Below are positions 1-10,800 of a stretch of 34,128 nt of DNA, piece after piece (positions within the stretch are counted from its first letter, which is position 1; every line of letters starts with the position of its first letter). The position numbers were made by a program, and so were the translations under genes. The stretch is from a virus. The stretch spans positions 1 through 34,128 of the IMG/VR virus record IMGVR_UViG_3300005584_000014. One strand, given 5' to 3'. Below the pieces are notes generated by a model. That model was not told the origin of the DNA. It did no database searches and was given only the letters and a program-made list of their open reading frames with translations.

Positions 1-25
1 AAAAAAGAAAAAAGAGGTGAAATAC

Positions 26-661
26 ATGGCATATACCCGTGGTTCGAACGCTAACATCATCGTTGGCGCAGCGGCTCTCTTCACATATGAAGACGGTACG
101 CTAACAGACGCAGACCTTCCAGCATACGAAGCAGCGACATCATTTAGAGAATCTCTAACAGATGACGCTTCATTCCGCAATGTTGGTTACACCATGAATG
201 GTTTGGAACTTCAGTTCCAGCCAGATTTTGGTGAGGTTGCAGTCGATCAGGTTCTTGACGTTGCTAAGTTGTTTAAGCAAGGCATGCAGGTTAACTTGAA
301 TACTACATTCGCAGAGTCAACTCTCGAAAATCTCTTGTTTGCTATTGCAGGCAAGGACTCAGATCTAACAGCATACAATACGGCTGGAGCAGGGTCATCA
401 GCACTTAATCTTTCAGCAGGCGAAATTGGCGAATGTCCAGTAGAGCGTGGATTAGTTGCAGTTGGTCCAGGAACAGGTGACTGCGAAGCAGGTTCATCTA
501 TTGAACGTATCTACGTTGCATACCGTGCACTCTCAATTGAGAATGTTTCAGTATCAGCAAAGCGTGATGAAGCAACAATGTTTGAAGTTTCATTCCGCCT
601 TCTTCCAAATGACTCAGCGTCATACGGTAAGATCGTTGATCGTGCAATCCCCAACGCATAA
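26..661 (+). CDS. Major tail (tube) protein
   Basis: A 211-residue protein that probably forms the tail tube by stacking rings around the tape measure. The call rests mainly on position: it lies directly before the tail-assembly chaperones and tape measure, where long-tailed phages keep this gene. Its size is also normal for the family. The C-terminal third (about residues 150-205) looks like alternating beta strands, as in tube proteins. I start at ATG 26 because GAGGTGA at 14-20 is an ideal ribosome site 5 bases upstream; the in-frame GTG at 17 lies inside that site. Its GC content is visibly higher than that of the chaperone genes after it, as expected for an abundant product. It is followed at once by a strong terminator. 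A head-completion or decoration protein is possible but less likely. Confidence 0.72.
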   Translation: MAYTRGSNANIIVGAAALFTYEDGTLTDADLPAYEAATSFRESLTDDASFRNVGYTMNGLELQFQPDFGEVAVDQVLDVAKLFKQGMQVNLNTTFAESTLENLLFAIAGKDSDLTAYNTAGAGSSALNLSAGEIGECPVERGLVAVGPGTGDCEAGSSIERIYVAYRALSIENVSVSAKRDEATMFEVSFRLLPNDSASYGKIVDRAIPNA

Positions 662-685
662 TATAATTAAATATATTGCAGATTT

Positions 686-722
686 GCCCAGACCGTAAAA
701 AGTCTGGGCTTTTCTGTTTTGT
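686..722 (+). terminator. Rho-independent terminator after the tube gene
   Basis: A perfect 8-bp stem (GCCCAGAC at 686-693, GTCTGGGC at 702-709) with an 8-base loop is followed by a T-rich tract at 710-722. It sits 25 bases after the stop of the major tail protein. It should end most transcripts from the highly expressed structural genes upstream, so the chaperone and tape-measure genes can be expressed at a lower level from their own promoters. Confidence 0.9.
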
Positions 723-724
723 TT

Positions 725-733
725 TGGTATACT
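725..733 (+). promoter_or_regulatory. Extended -10 promoter, leaderless chaperone gene
   Basis: TGG-TATACT (TGn extension at 725-727, -10 box at 728-733) lies directly after the terminator. No -35 is visible 16-18 bases upstream. With a normal 6-base discriminator, transcription would start at 740, exactly the A of the chosen ATG. No ribosome site precedes that ATG, so a leaderless mRNA is likely. Confidence 0.6.
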
Positions 734-739
734 TGTATG

Positions 740-1423
740 ATGGCCACAGAAGTATATAAAACAAAAATAATATCATTAGTAGATGATACAAAAATAGAGT
801 TGTCTCCATTAAAAATAAAATATCTTAGAAAGTTTATGCTTGAGTTTGAAAATGTTAAAATAGCAAACGGAGACCTAGAAGCCATATCTGCCTTATCCGA
901 TTGCGCTATGATTTGTATGGAACAATATAAACCAGAGATTGCAGTTTCTCAGGAAGTATTTGAAGAATATATTAACCTAGAAATAATCTATAGCATTCTT
1001 GAAGTAGCAGCGGGAGTTAAAATAAATAAAGACTCAGAAGAAGAAGTAAAGAAACAAGCAGTAGATAGCGGATCAACCTGGGATGACTTAGACCTTGCAA
1101 AAATTGAGTCTGAGGTTTTTCTATTGGGCATATGGAAAGATTATGCAGAACTAGAAAATTCTTTATCTATGCCTGAGTTAGTTATAACCCTTTCAACTGC
1201 AAGAGATCTTGAATATCAAGAAAAGAAATTTTTAGCAGCAATGCAAGGCGTAGATTTAGATAAGAACAAAAATGAAAAGAACGCCTGGGAAGAAATGAAG
1301 GCAAGAGTATTCTCAGGAGGCAAGGCAACAGACGCAAATGACATTTTAGCCTATCAAGGAATAAATGCTCAAAAGGCTGGTTTTGGAATCGGCATGGGCA
1401 TGGATTATGAGAGAATAGACTAA
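740..1423 (+). CDS. Tail assembly chaperone, long (GT-like) form
   Basis: A 227-residue protein likely to bind the tape measure and guide tail-tube assembly. Residues about 1-95 resemble the whole of the 106-residue protein encoded next. Shared features include L-x-D-x-T-K near the start, PLKI, FM about 8 residues later, a central DC-x2-I, QY-x-P, and a Y-x-I-x2-A-x-G ending. Residues about 110-227 are an extra charged domain with conserved-looking tryptophans, and end Gly-rich. This matches the G plus T arrangement of lambda-type chaperones, but encoded in one frame with no slippage. The ATG at 740 (or 737, adjacent in frame) has no ribosome site; the -10 box at 728-733 suggests a leaderless message. 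The role is inferred from position and the paralogy. Confidence 0.7.
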   Translation: MATEVYKTKIISLVDDTKIELSPLKIKYLRKFMLEFENVKIANGDLEAISALSDCAMICMEQYKPEIAVSQEVFEEYINLEIIYSILEVAAGVKINKDSEEEVKKQAVDSGSTWDDLDLAKIESEVFLLGIWKDYAELENSLSMPELVITLSTARDLEYQEKKFLAAMQGVDLDKNKNEKNAWEEMKARVFSGGKATDANDILAYQGINAQKAGFGIGMGMDYERID

Positions 1424-1439
1424 AAAATACGCTTGGCTA

Positions 1440-1448
1440 TGGTATAAT
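1440..1448 (+). promoter_or_regulatory. Extended -10 promoter for short chaperone gene
   Basis: TGG-TATAAT is a perfect extended -10 element in the short gap between the two chaperone genes. No -35 hexamer is seen at the usual distance. Predicted start is near 1455, giving a leader of about 20 bases that contains GGAGGAAG at 1464-1471, a strong ribosome site four or so bases before ATG 1475. Confidence 0.65.
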
Positions 1449-1474
1449 TAATTAATTCACATTGGAGGAAGTAC

Positions 1475-1795
1475 ATGTCAGAAAAGATTGAAAAATTTGA
1501 ACTGTCACTAATAGATGGTACAAAGTTCGAAGCAAAGCCACTAAAAATCTCATTGCTAAAGCCTTTCATGAAGGCGTTTACAGGTTTGGCTGATGTTGCA
1601 GATGATAACGAAAAGTCTATGGATGTATTGCTAGACTGTGTTCAGATTGCATTTAAGCAGTATGTTCCAGATCTATCAGAAGATCGAGAAAAACTGGAGG
1701 AAAATCTAGACCTTCCTACAGTGTACAAAATTATTGATGCAGCATCTGGAATTCAACTCTCAGATCCAGCAGCATTGCTAAACGCACTAAAATAA
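1475..1795 (+). CDS. Tail assembly chaperone, short (G-like) form
   Basis: A 106-residue protein that aligns over its whole length with the N-terminal half of the preceding chaperone, at roughly 30 percent identity by eye. It lacks the C-terminal extension. In many long-tailed phages a short chaperone (G) and a rarer -1 frameshifted long form (GT) come from a single gene. Here both forms seem to have separate genes, each with its own promoter, just before the tape measure. I looked for a slippery heptamer near the stop and found none. The strong GGAGGAAG ribosome site and perfect TATAAT suggest that the short form is made in excess, as G is over GT. Assignment by position and paralogy. Confidence 0.7.
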   Translation: MSEKIEKFELSLIDGTKFEAKPLKISLLKPFMKAFTGLADVADDNEKSMDVLLDCVQIAFKQYVPDLSEDREKLEENLDLPTVYKIIDAASGIQLSDPAALLNALK

Positions 1796-1804
1796 AACAG
1801 TAAA

Positions 1805-1811
1805 GAGGGTG
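1805..1811 (+). promoter_or_regulatory. Ribosome site choosing the TTG start of the tape measure
   Basis: GAGGGTG lies 7 bases before TTG 1819. The only nearby ATG (1814) is in another frame and stops after five codons, so the tape-measure gene most likely starts with TTG. Confidence 0.5.
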
Positions 1812-1818
1812 CAATGAA

Positions 1819-4800
1819 TTGTCTGATGTAAATGCAAATATAAGTATCAATTTTGATACTGGTCAAGCACTTGCAAGTTTACGTCAGTTACAGGCGGGTC
1901 TCAGCCGTTTTAATCAATCACTAACTCAGGGCAATGTCGCTGCTGCCAATGCACAAAAGGGTCTTAATGACCAACTTATGCAGGCAATCAATGCCACTGG
2001 AAAGTTCGTTGCTACACAGAAAAATATAGCAACAAGTACATCTTCATTTACATCAGCGCTTGAAAAAAATCAACTCTCAATGCGAGAGTACTTTAGGTAT
2101 ACTGCTGCTGCAGCGACAGCAAACACTAAAGTATTTAAAAACATGTTTGCCCAAGAGCGTGAGATTATTAACCGTGCTCGTAAAGATCGAGTAAAATCTC
2201 TTCAGGCTCAGTATATTCAGTTGTCAGATGCTTCAGGCAATTTTGTTAAAACTTTGCAGGTAGTTCCAAAGCACCTTCAAATGGTAAATGGTCAGTACGC
2301 AGACTATGCTACAAGAATGCAGATGGCAGCACAAAGACAGCAATTCTTGAATCAGTTGCTTAAGCAAGGCTCAACACAACTTCTAAACTTTGGTAAGAAT
2401 ACTCAGTGGGCAGGTCGCCAGTTAATGGTTGGTTTGACAATACCTCTAACACTTCTTGGATCCACCGCAGCAAAAATATTTATGGAAATGGAAAAGGCTA
2501 CAGTTAAATTCTCTAGAGTTTATGGAGATATGACAACTAGCGGAGATGCAACAAACAAAGCAATTGCAGATATTCAAAGATTAGGTAAAGAGTTTACTAA
2601 ATATGGAGTAGCAGTAAAAGATACAATGGAAATGGCAGCATCTGCTGCTGCAATGGGTCTAACTGGAAATGCTCTAAATGCACAAGTAATTGCAGCAACA
2701 AGACTAGCAGTTCTTGGACAAGTTGAACAGCAACAGGCTTTAGAGACAACCATATCTTTAACAAATGCTTTTGGAATCGCAACTCAAGACTTAGCAAATA
2801 AGATTAACTTTCTTAACGCAGTAGAAAACCAAACAGTTCTTTCAATTGAAGATTTAACAATTGCCATTCCAAAGGCTGGACCAGTTGTAAAGCAACTTGG
2901 TGGATCTGTAGAAGATCTTGCATTCTTTATGACTGCAATGAAAGAAGGTGGAATCAACGCATCAGAGGGTGCTAACGCACTCAAATCTGGTCTTGCTTCT
3001 ATGATTAACCCTTCAAAGAAAGCAAGTGAATTCCTTGCAGGCCTCGGTGTTAACATCAAAGGTATTGTAGAGGCAAACAAAGGAAACTTAAAAGGAACAA
3101 TTGTTGGATTTGCACAAGCACTTGATACGCTAGACCCACTTAATCGTGCAAGAGCAATTGAGCAACTATTTGGTAAGTTCCAGTTTGCTCGTCTATCAAC
3201 GCTATTCCAAAACGTAACAAAGGATGGATCTCAGGCATCCAGAGCACTTGCTTTAGCAGGAGCATCAGTTGAAGAACTAGCAATCTTATCTGAACGAGAA
3301 CTTGGAAAAGTAGAGGATGCAACTGGTGTAAAATTTAAGAAGTCTATTGAAGACCTTAAGAATCAACTTATTCCAATAGGAAAAGCATTTCTTCAAGCAG
3401 CAACACCAATTGTAGAATTTGTTGGAAAACTATTAACAAAATTTAACAACTTAAGTGAAGGAACAAAAAAGACTGTAGCAATTATTGTTGGAGTTGTCGG
3501 TGGCCTTGCTCCAGTTGTTTTGATGACATTTGGTGTTGTAATGAATGCACTTGCAAATGGAATTAAATTATTTGCAAAACTTCGTGAGGGAGTTGCTAAA
3601 CTTAACGGATCAAACAATGTTCTTGGCGGAGGGTTTGATTATTTAACACAAGAACAGATTGAGAATGTTGCACAGACAAATGCGCTACATACATCACACT
3701 CTCAATTAATATCTACATTTAATATTGAAAAGTCTGCAGTGGATGGACTTGCAGCAGCATATGGAAACGCAGCAAGCCAAGCAAGAACATTAGCAGCATC
3801 CTCACCAGGATTATTTAACACTGTGCCAGGCCCAGCAGGTGCCGTTTCTGGATTACCTAAAAAGCCAATTGGGTTTGCACAAGGTGGTGTAGTTCCTGGA
3901 AGGGGAGATAAGGATACTGTCCCAGCAATGCTTACCCCTGGAGAAGTTATTCTTACAAAAGACACTGTAAGAAATAATCCAGAGTTAGTTGCAGCATTAC
4001 AAAATAATTCATTTAAGAAATATCATGATGGAACTGGTGGTGGCAGTGAAGACATTGCTGCTAGTTTAAGAGAAAGATTTACATCTACATCAGCACCAGG
4101 ATCAGAAGCCTTCAAGGGAAGAATGAAAACATTAGTAGATGGAGCAATGTCGCAAACACAAAAAGGTGTAGAAAGAGTAATTAGGTTTGCAGCAGAATCA
4201 GGAGTAACAATTACTGCTGAGCAAACAGATCAAATAGAGTTCTATAGAAAAGAAATGCTTAAGTCAGTTCGACAGGCTGGAGATGCTCTAGTTGGTGCAA
4301 TTGATTTAACTAAAGATCAAATTAAAGATAGACTTAAAACAATGTCTCCAATTGCAGGAACACAGGCTGCACCAAACAGAAACACATTTGATTTAGTTGA
4401 TAAGCACGGTAGCCAAAACTTGTCTGAAACATTTGGTCACTTAACACCAGGAGTAAGAATGTCTGGTCCTCAAACTAGAGAAAGACTAGAGCCAGGATCA
4501 AAAGTTGCTACTGAAATTGATGCAATAGAGAGAGCAGCAAAACATTTAAACAACCTTCCACAGTCTGACCCACGAAGACCTAAAACACCAATAGTTCCTG
4601 AATTCAATGTAGTCAGCGGACTTGGTATAGATGGCATGTCACAAGAAACAAATACACTATTAAAAAATGGAACTAAAAATACACAAGAATTCTTAAATGA
4701 ATTAGGCAATGTTGGACCAGTTCAAGCGTGGGATACACTAATGAAACAAAATGGCCTAACTATAGAAGAAAATGGCCGAGAAATAGAAATTTTACACGCA

Positions 4801-7800
4801 AAATTTAAGGCTTTTGTTGCAGACCTTGCAACAAAGAAAAAAGTAATTTCTGATGCAGATGTTACAGGATTCCTAACAGGAATAGAGAATGATCCAGATA
4901 TTAGTCCAAGAATGAAAAATGCAGTATCAAGATCTAACAACACAATAACAGCAGCCCGACTCAGTGGTGTTTCTTCTACAGATGGAGCAAACATAGAAGA
5001 TGTTGTTAGAAGTGGAGAAGTAAAAGTACCTGGTTTAGTAGACCGTACAAAATTTAAAATTGCAAAATCTGGTAGTGCACAGGGTGGAGAGTCTGTATCT
5101 AATAGAGTTAATGGAATTGGATTCTATGATGCAGAAGTAGAAAAACAACTAGCAGCAGAAGCAGAAACACTTAGACCTCCACGAGTAAGGGCTACTCCAG
5201 AAGCAGAAGCAGATGCTGAACTAGAAGGTGAAAAGATTGGCAAAGCAGCGACAAGAGGTGTAAGGAAGGGTGCAAAAACAGAGTCTCCTTCTACAGATGG
5301 AATTGAAGTTGGTAAAGATATTGCAGAAGGAGTTGTCATTGGTTTGCAACAAGGAACACCAGGGGTTGTTTCTCAATCAGAACAACTTGGTAATGCTGCA
5401 GTTCCAAAAGAAGTAATAAACGAAAAGATGGATGTTGGAAACAAGGCATTCTATGATGACCTTAATAATCCAGAAGACTATGAAGAAAGACAAATTCTTA
5501 AATCAGAAGATAGGCAAAGAAGAAAACTTGGTAAGGCTCGTGCAAGTGTTGGCAAAACGGATATCGACAACAAGCAATTTTATGATGATATTGATACTCC
5601 AGAATTTCGTGAACAAAGACAAATACTTAAGTCTCAAGATAGACACAGAAGAAAACTTGCTGCTGTTGGTCAGGTAGGAGCAGCAACGCCAACTGATGTA
5701 CCTTCTCAGACTGCACAGTTAACTGCTGCCTCATCAAAAAGAGTTACAACTGCAACTGAAAAATTAGCAGTTAAAACAGAAGAAGCCGCAATTGCTCAAG
5801 CCCAGATAGTTCAACAAATTAAGGATGAGAGTAGGTCAAGAGTTACGATTAAGGGCAATACTGTAAATATTGGTAAGGCTCGTGAATTAGCGGATAAGGC
5901 TGAAAACGAAGCAGCAATTACTAAAGCCCGTGCACATGCACTTGAAGCAGAACAAGCAAAGCAAAAGAAATCAAACTCACCAACAACAATTACTGATGAA
6001 CAGGTACTTGCTGCTAAAGAAAAAGCAAATGCTGCAGAATTAGAGTATGCACAAATAAGAAAAGAATTAGCAGAACAGGGTATAGGAGCAGCCCAACCAG
6101 CAGAAATTAAAAAAGATCAAGAAGTTATGTCTAATGGAACCGTTGAAGCAGGAGACGGTATGAGACGAATTGTTGAGGGTACAGACGACACAGCAGACTC
6201 AACTGTACTAGTTGCAGATAAAACAGATGAACTTGCCAGCATAACTGGAGAAGCAGTTGATGCTCAGATGGCAAATACAACCAACCTAATAACTGGTAGC
6301 AAATTAACAAATGCAACTACACAAAATCTTGGAGAAGTTCTTCAAGCAACAGATCAAACTGGATTAGCCCAAGGTGATCTTGCAGAATCTTCAGAAAATA
6401 CTGCTAGACTTAGTAAAGATATTGAAGAAAAAAAGAGAAAAGAAAACGAACTAGCCAAAAAAAGACTTGCTCGTCTTATGGCTGAAGAATCTGTGGATGG
6501 AGTTATTCCTCCAGGTACGCAATCAGCAAGCAAGTATATTAACCCAGAAGAAGCCATGGGCGCAGAAGAAGCATATGACTATGCAATGGGAAGCGATCCA
6601 GACCCAAACGATCCAACAGATAAAGGTCAGACTGGTTTTACAAAAGATAAATTTGGCAAAATTCTAATTGATCCAGAAACTGGAAATCCAACACATCTTA
6701 CAAAGAAAGAACTCACAAAAAAGACACGCGGACTTCGTAAGGAGAAGGTTAGTAAGATATCTGGTAAGGCAGCAGGAGCATTAGGAACAGCAACAATGGT
6801 TGCGGGTATGGCTGGTGCTCCACCACAGGTAACAGCAGCACTCGGCGCTGCAGCAACTGTTGCTCAGTTTGCACCAGCACTTGCAGGTATGGGCCCAATC
6901 GGTTGGGCAGTAGCAGGTATTGCAGCAGTAGGTGCATCTGCTTATTTGGTCAACAAACATTTTGAGGGAATGGCAAAAGCACAGGCAGAGTATGTAAGAA
7001 ATACAACTGCAAGTTCTGAAAAACTAAAAGCCATTGGAGAATTAAACGGTGTCGTTGGTGCCAATGAAAAAATGAATAAGCGTAGAGAAAATGGACAACT
7101 TCAGGGATACAACGAAGTAGAAAGAAAAGGAACTGACTACGGAGTTAAGTATTTAGAAAATGCAACTGGAAAGTTAATGATGGATTCTCTTAAAACTAGC
7201 ATTAATAAGACTGGAGCAAAAGAAGCAGCAGAAGAGGTTGCACTACAACTTGCTGCACAGGTATCTGATGGAGTGCTTACTGCTGAGCAGGCAAAGAGTG
7301 TTGCATATCAGATTGGACTTAATCTAAAAGACTCTACAATGACAATGAATATTAATGGAAATCTGAGAGCACTTATTGGACCTAACGGAGAAGATCTTAT
7401 TAACGATCCATTTACAGCAAGAATGAGACTTGTTGCAGTTTCAGAAAACAAAACAAAGACTGCTAAAGCAAATATTAAAAAGGCTCAAAAAGAAAATATT
7501 GGCTGGTCTTGGATGGGTCTTAAAAAATCTGGAGCAAATGAGGCTGCACAGGTCGCAGCGCTTTCTGGTGCTGCAGTTGAAATGGCTTTGCTTCAAGCAG
7601 ACTCAATGGCGGTATATGTTGAAAAGCAAAAAGAAACTCTTGAAGCACAAAAGGCAATCACAAAAGATAAAGCAGAGCAATTAAGAATTGATACGCAACT
7701 AGCAAACCTTGACTCAATGTCAGCAAGAGCAAATGCAAGAGTTGCTGTATCTGTAGACAATGCCGTTGACCAGACAGATGGAATTATTACTGGACAAAGT

Positions 7801-10800
7801 GGTATTACAAATACAAATCCTATTCTTGGAATGATGAGTGGAAAAAACCCTATTGACGCACTGACAGGTGGTTATGGTATAGGTGCCCAAGGTATAGGTA
7901 TGGCAATCTTACAAAGCACCATGCCTGGGGTAGGTGGAATACTTGGTTCTCTGCTCAACAGAGATGGAAGAGTAGAAGATGCTTACTTTGATGCAAACAA
8001 AGACGATGTAAAAGCAAAGTATAAAGGAACATCGCAAGAAGCGTCAGCACAGAGAGTTTTAGATTTAGGTGCAAAAGCAGATGAGGATGCATCATTTAAA
8101 GGTGACAAAATTGCTGGAAGAAAATTTGAAGCCAAGTTACAAATCCTGATGTCTTCTGGAGTAATGGATCCAGATTCAATAGAAAACCTTCTCAGAATAT
8201 TTGGAGGAGATTATAAGAAATTAAATACTATGCTTACAGTTGGTATAAAAATGCACGGTGGAGCAAAGATGGCAGAACTTACTGGCCTTCTTGGCAGCAC
8301 AAATGATGCAAGTGCAAAAAAGATAATTGTTCGAATGGTAAGAAAAAATCCAAAAGAGTTTGATAAAATTGCAAGAGCCCTTGCACTTATAAAAGCATCA
8401 GATGGACTTGAAGTTAGCATGGACCTAATGCTTACAAATATGACTCAATATGAACTAGATCAACTTGCAAACAAACTAGACATAATTGATAAAATGAAAA
8501 CGCCGATTGAGCAAGAAGTAATTATTAAATACGGCAAAGATCATGAAGTAGACATGAGTGGCATTATTGAAGACTGGGATTACTATGGACAAATGAAACC
8601 AGAAGTAAGAAAAGAAGCAGTTGCAACTTATGTAATGCTTAAAGAATTCCTTATGAGTTTTGATAGTCCAGAAGCAAAAAAACAATGGGCAATTGACACT
8701 GCAAAAGCCGCAGCAGAAATGGTTGGAGAAGAAGGCGACGCCAAATATCAAGAGACCTACGAAAAAACTTATAAACTGATAATGCTAGATGATACAGGTG
8801 CAGCAGCGTCTGGTCTTGTTCAAACAAAGTATGGTGAAGATCCAAACCTAGCAATTCTAACAGCAGGAAATATAGGTGATCCTCCAGAGAAAAAAGACAG
8901 AGACACAACATACGATGACCTTCTAAAGCGTCTTCGTAATGTTCGTAATGCTGCTATTGATGCATCAAAGGGAGTTAAGGAACTAAACGCCGCACTTGCT
9001 GCATCTGGAGCAAAATCAGTTCAAAATAGATTTGAAGGTATTTCACAACAACTAAGAAGTAAGGGTGTCAACGAAGAATTTATTGAATACCTAAAGGGAC
9101 TTGACACAAAAGATTTAAAGAAGTTTGCATTTGTTGCTACTAAAAAGGGTACACAAAAATACACAGAAAAAGTTGGAAAAAGAAATAAAGATGGCAGTAT
9201 TGCTAAAGATAAAAATGGCAAAGTCATAATGGTAAACAAAGAGCAGAAGTACAAGGCTGGCGATCTTGTATTGACTGATCTTGGAAATCAAATGAAGCGT
9301 GGTGGAGAAAAGGCTATAATTGGAGAATTCCAAGAAGCACAAAAGATATCTTTAAGAAACCTTAAAGACCAAGAAACCGTACAAAGAAAACTTTCAGCAC
9401 TAGGATATGATCAAATAGCAATAGAAAGAATTCTTGGAGATGAGATGTCAACTCAGATTATTGCTTCTAACAGATTAACAAAAGAAGAGTTAGCCCGAAG
9501 CGCTGCATTAGCAAAAGAAGTTTCTTTAAGAGAAAAAATAAATGGCTTAATTGAAACAGGCAAAGAAGCATTAAAATTAGCAGCAAACATAAAGAAGGCT
9601 CCACAACTTCAAGAGTTCTTTGACAAAATGAAGAGTCAAGGAATAAATCTTTCCCCTGCAGCAATGCAAGGTATGTTAACAGATCCAGCGCAACTAGATG
9701 CTGCAATAGCAGCAATGGCTTTATATGAAGATGGTGCTGATGGAGCCCTTGGAAAACTTCAAGAAATTGTTACAGCACTAGAAGCCATTAAAGCAAATTC
9801 AAATATTCAACTTGCTCTTGAGTTTGCAGCAAAAGATAATTACGGAAAGGTACAGGCTGGCGCTGCAGCAGCGCAAAGAGTAATGGATACTAGGAGAGTT
9901 GCATACAACAACATGACTCCTGCTGAAATACAAAAACAGACTGTAACAAATGCTAGAACTGGAGTAACAACTAATGCTGGCTCAATAGGATATGCAAGTG
10001 CTGTTAAAAATAAGTTTGGTGATGAAAAAACTGCAGCAGCACTCGAAGCAAGCATTGCTGGTAAGTCTTTGGCTGGAGTTCAAAAAGAAAGAGACGCCTT
10101 AGCAAAAAGATCTGCAGTTGCCGCTGCAGCAGCAAATGTTTCACAACAGATGCTTAGTTCTGCACAAGATGCACTTTCAAAATTGCAAGAAGGTTTATCA
10201 AAAACTCTTGATGGTATTAATAAGAAGTATGATGAAATAATTAAGGGGCAGCAAAAGAGTATAGAGACTCTAAACAAAAGACTTAATGACGAGTTTGATA
10301 AGAAGATAAAGTTAAAGCAAGAAAGAATTGGAATGCTTTCTAATGACCTAACCCTTATGGACAAGCAGGCAGAATCTATTAATGAAAAATATGATGCTCA
10401 AGTCACAGCGCTACAAGAAGTTCAAAGAGTTCAAGAAGCCATTACTGCACAACAACAACAGCAACTGGGATTAGCAGATGCACTAACCCAAGGAGATTTA
10501 TCGGCTGCAGCCCGTGCTGCACAAGAAATTAGGGCAGCAAATGCTGCACAATATGGTGGAGGTCAGTTTGAAGCACTTGATCTTTCAAGAAAGAATGAAC
10601 TAGACTCACTTAAGGGTGCAGAAAGTGGACTTACAAGAAAGCAAATTACAGAAGAGCAATTCCAAATTCAGCAAGATTTGTATAAACTTGAAACTGATCC
10701 AGTAAGAAAGAAAATACTTGAAGACATTGAAAAACTTACAGAAGCAATTGCAAAAAATGAAGAACTACGGACAAAAGAACTTGAAGATGCTGAAAAGAGC

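Noticed and set aside
14-20. GTG at 17 as start of the first gene
   Set aside because: It lies inside the GAGGTGA ribosome site that serves ATG 26.
1700-1830. Programmed -1 frameshift joining the short chaperone to a downstream frame
   Set aside because: No X-XXY-YYZ heptamer with a downstream frame of suitable length; the tape measure starts soon after and the long form already has its own gene.
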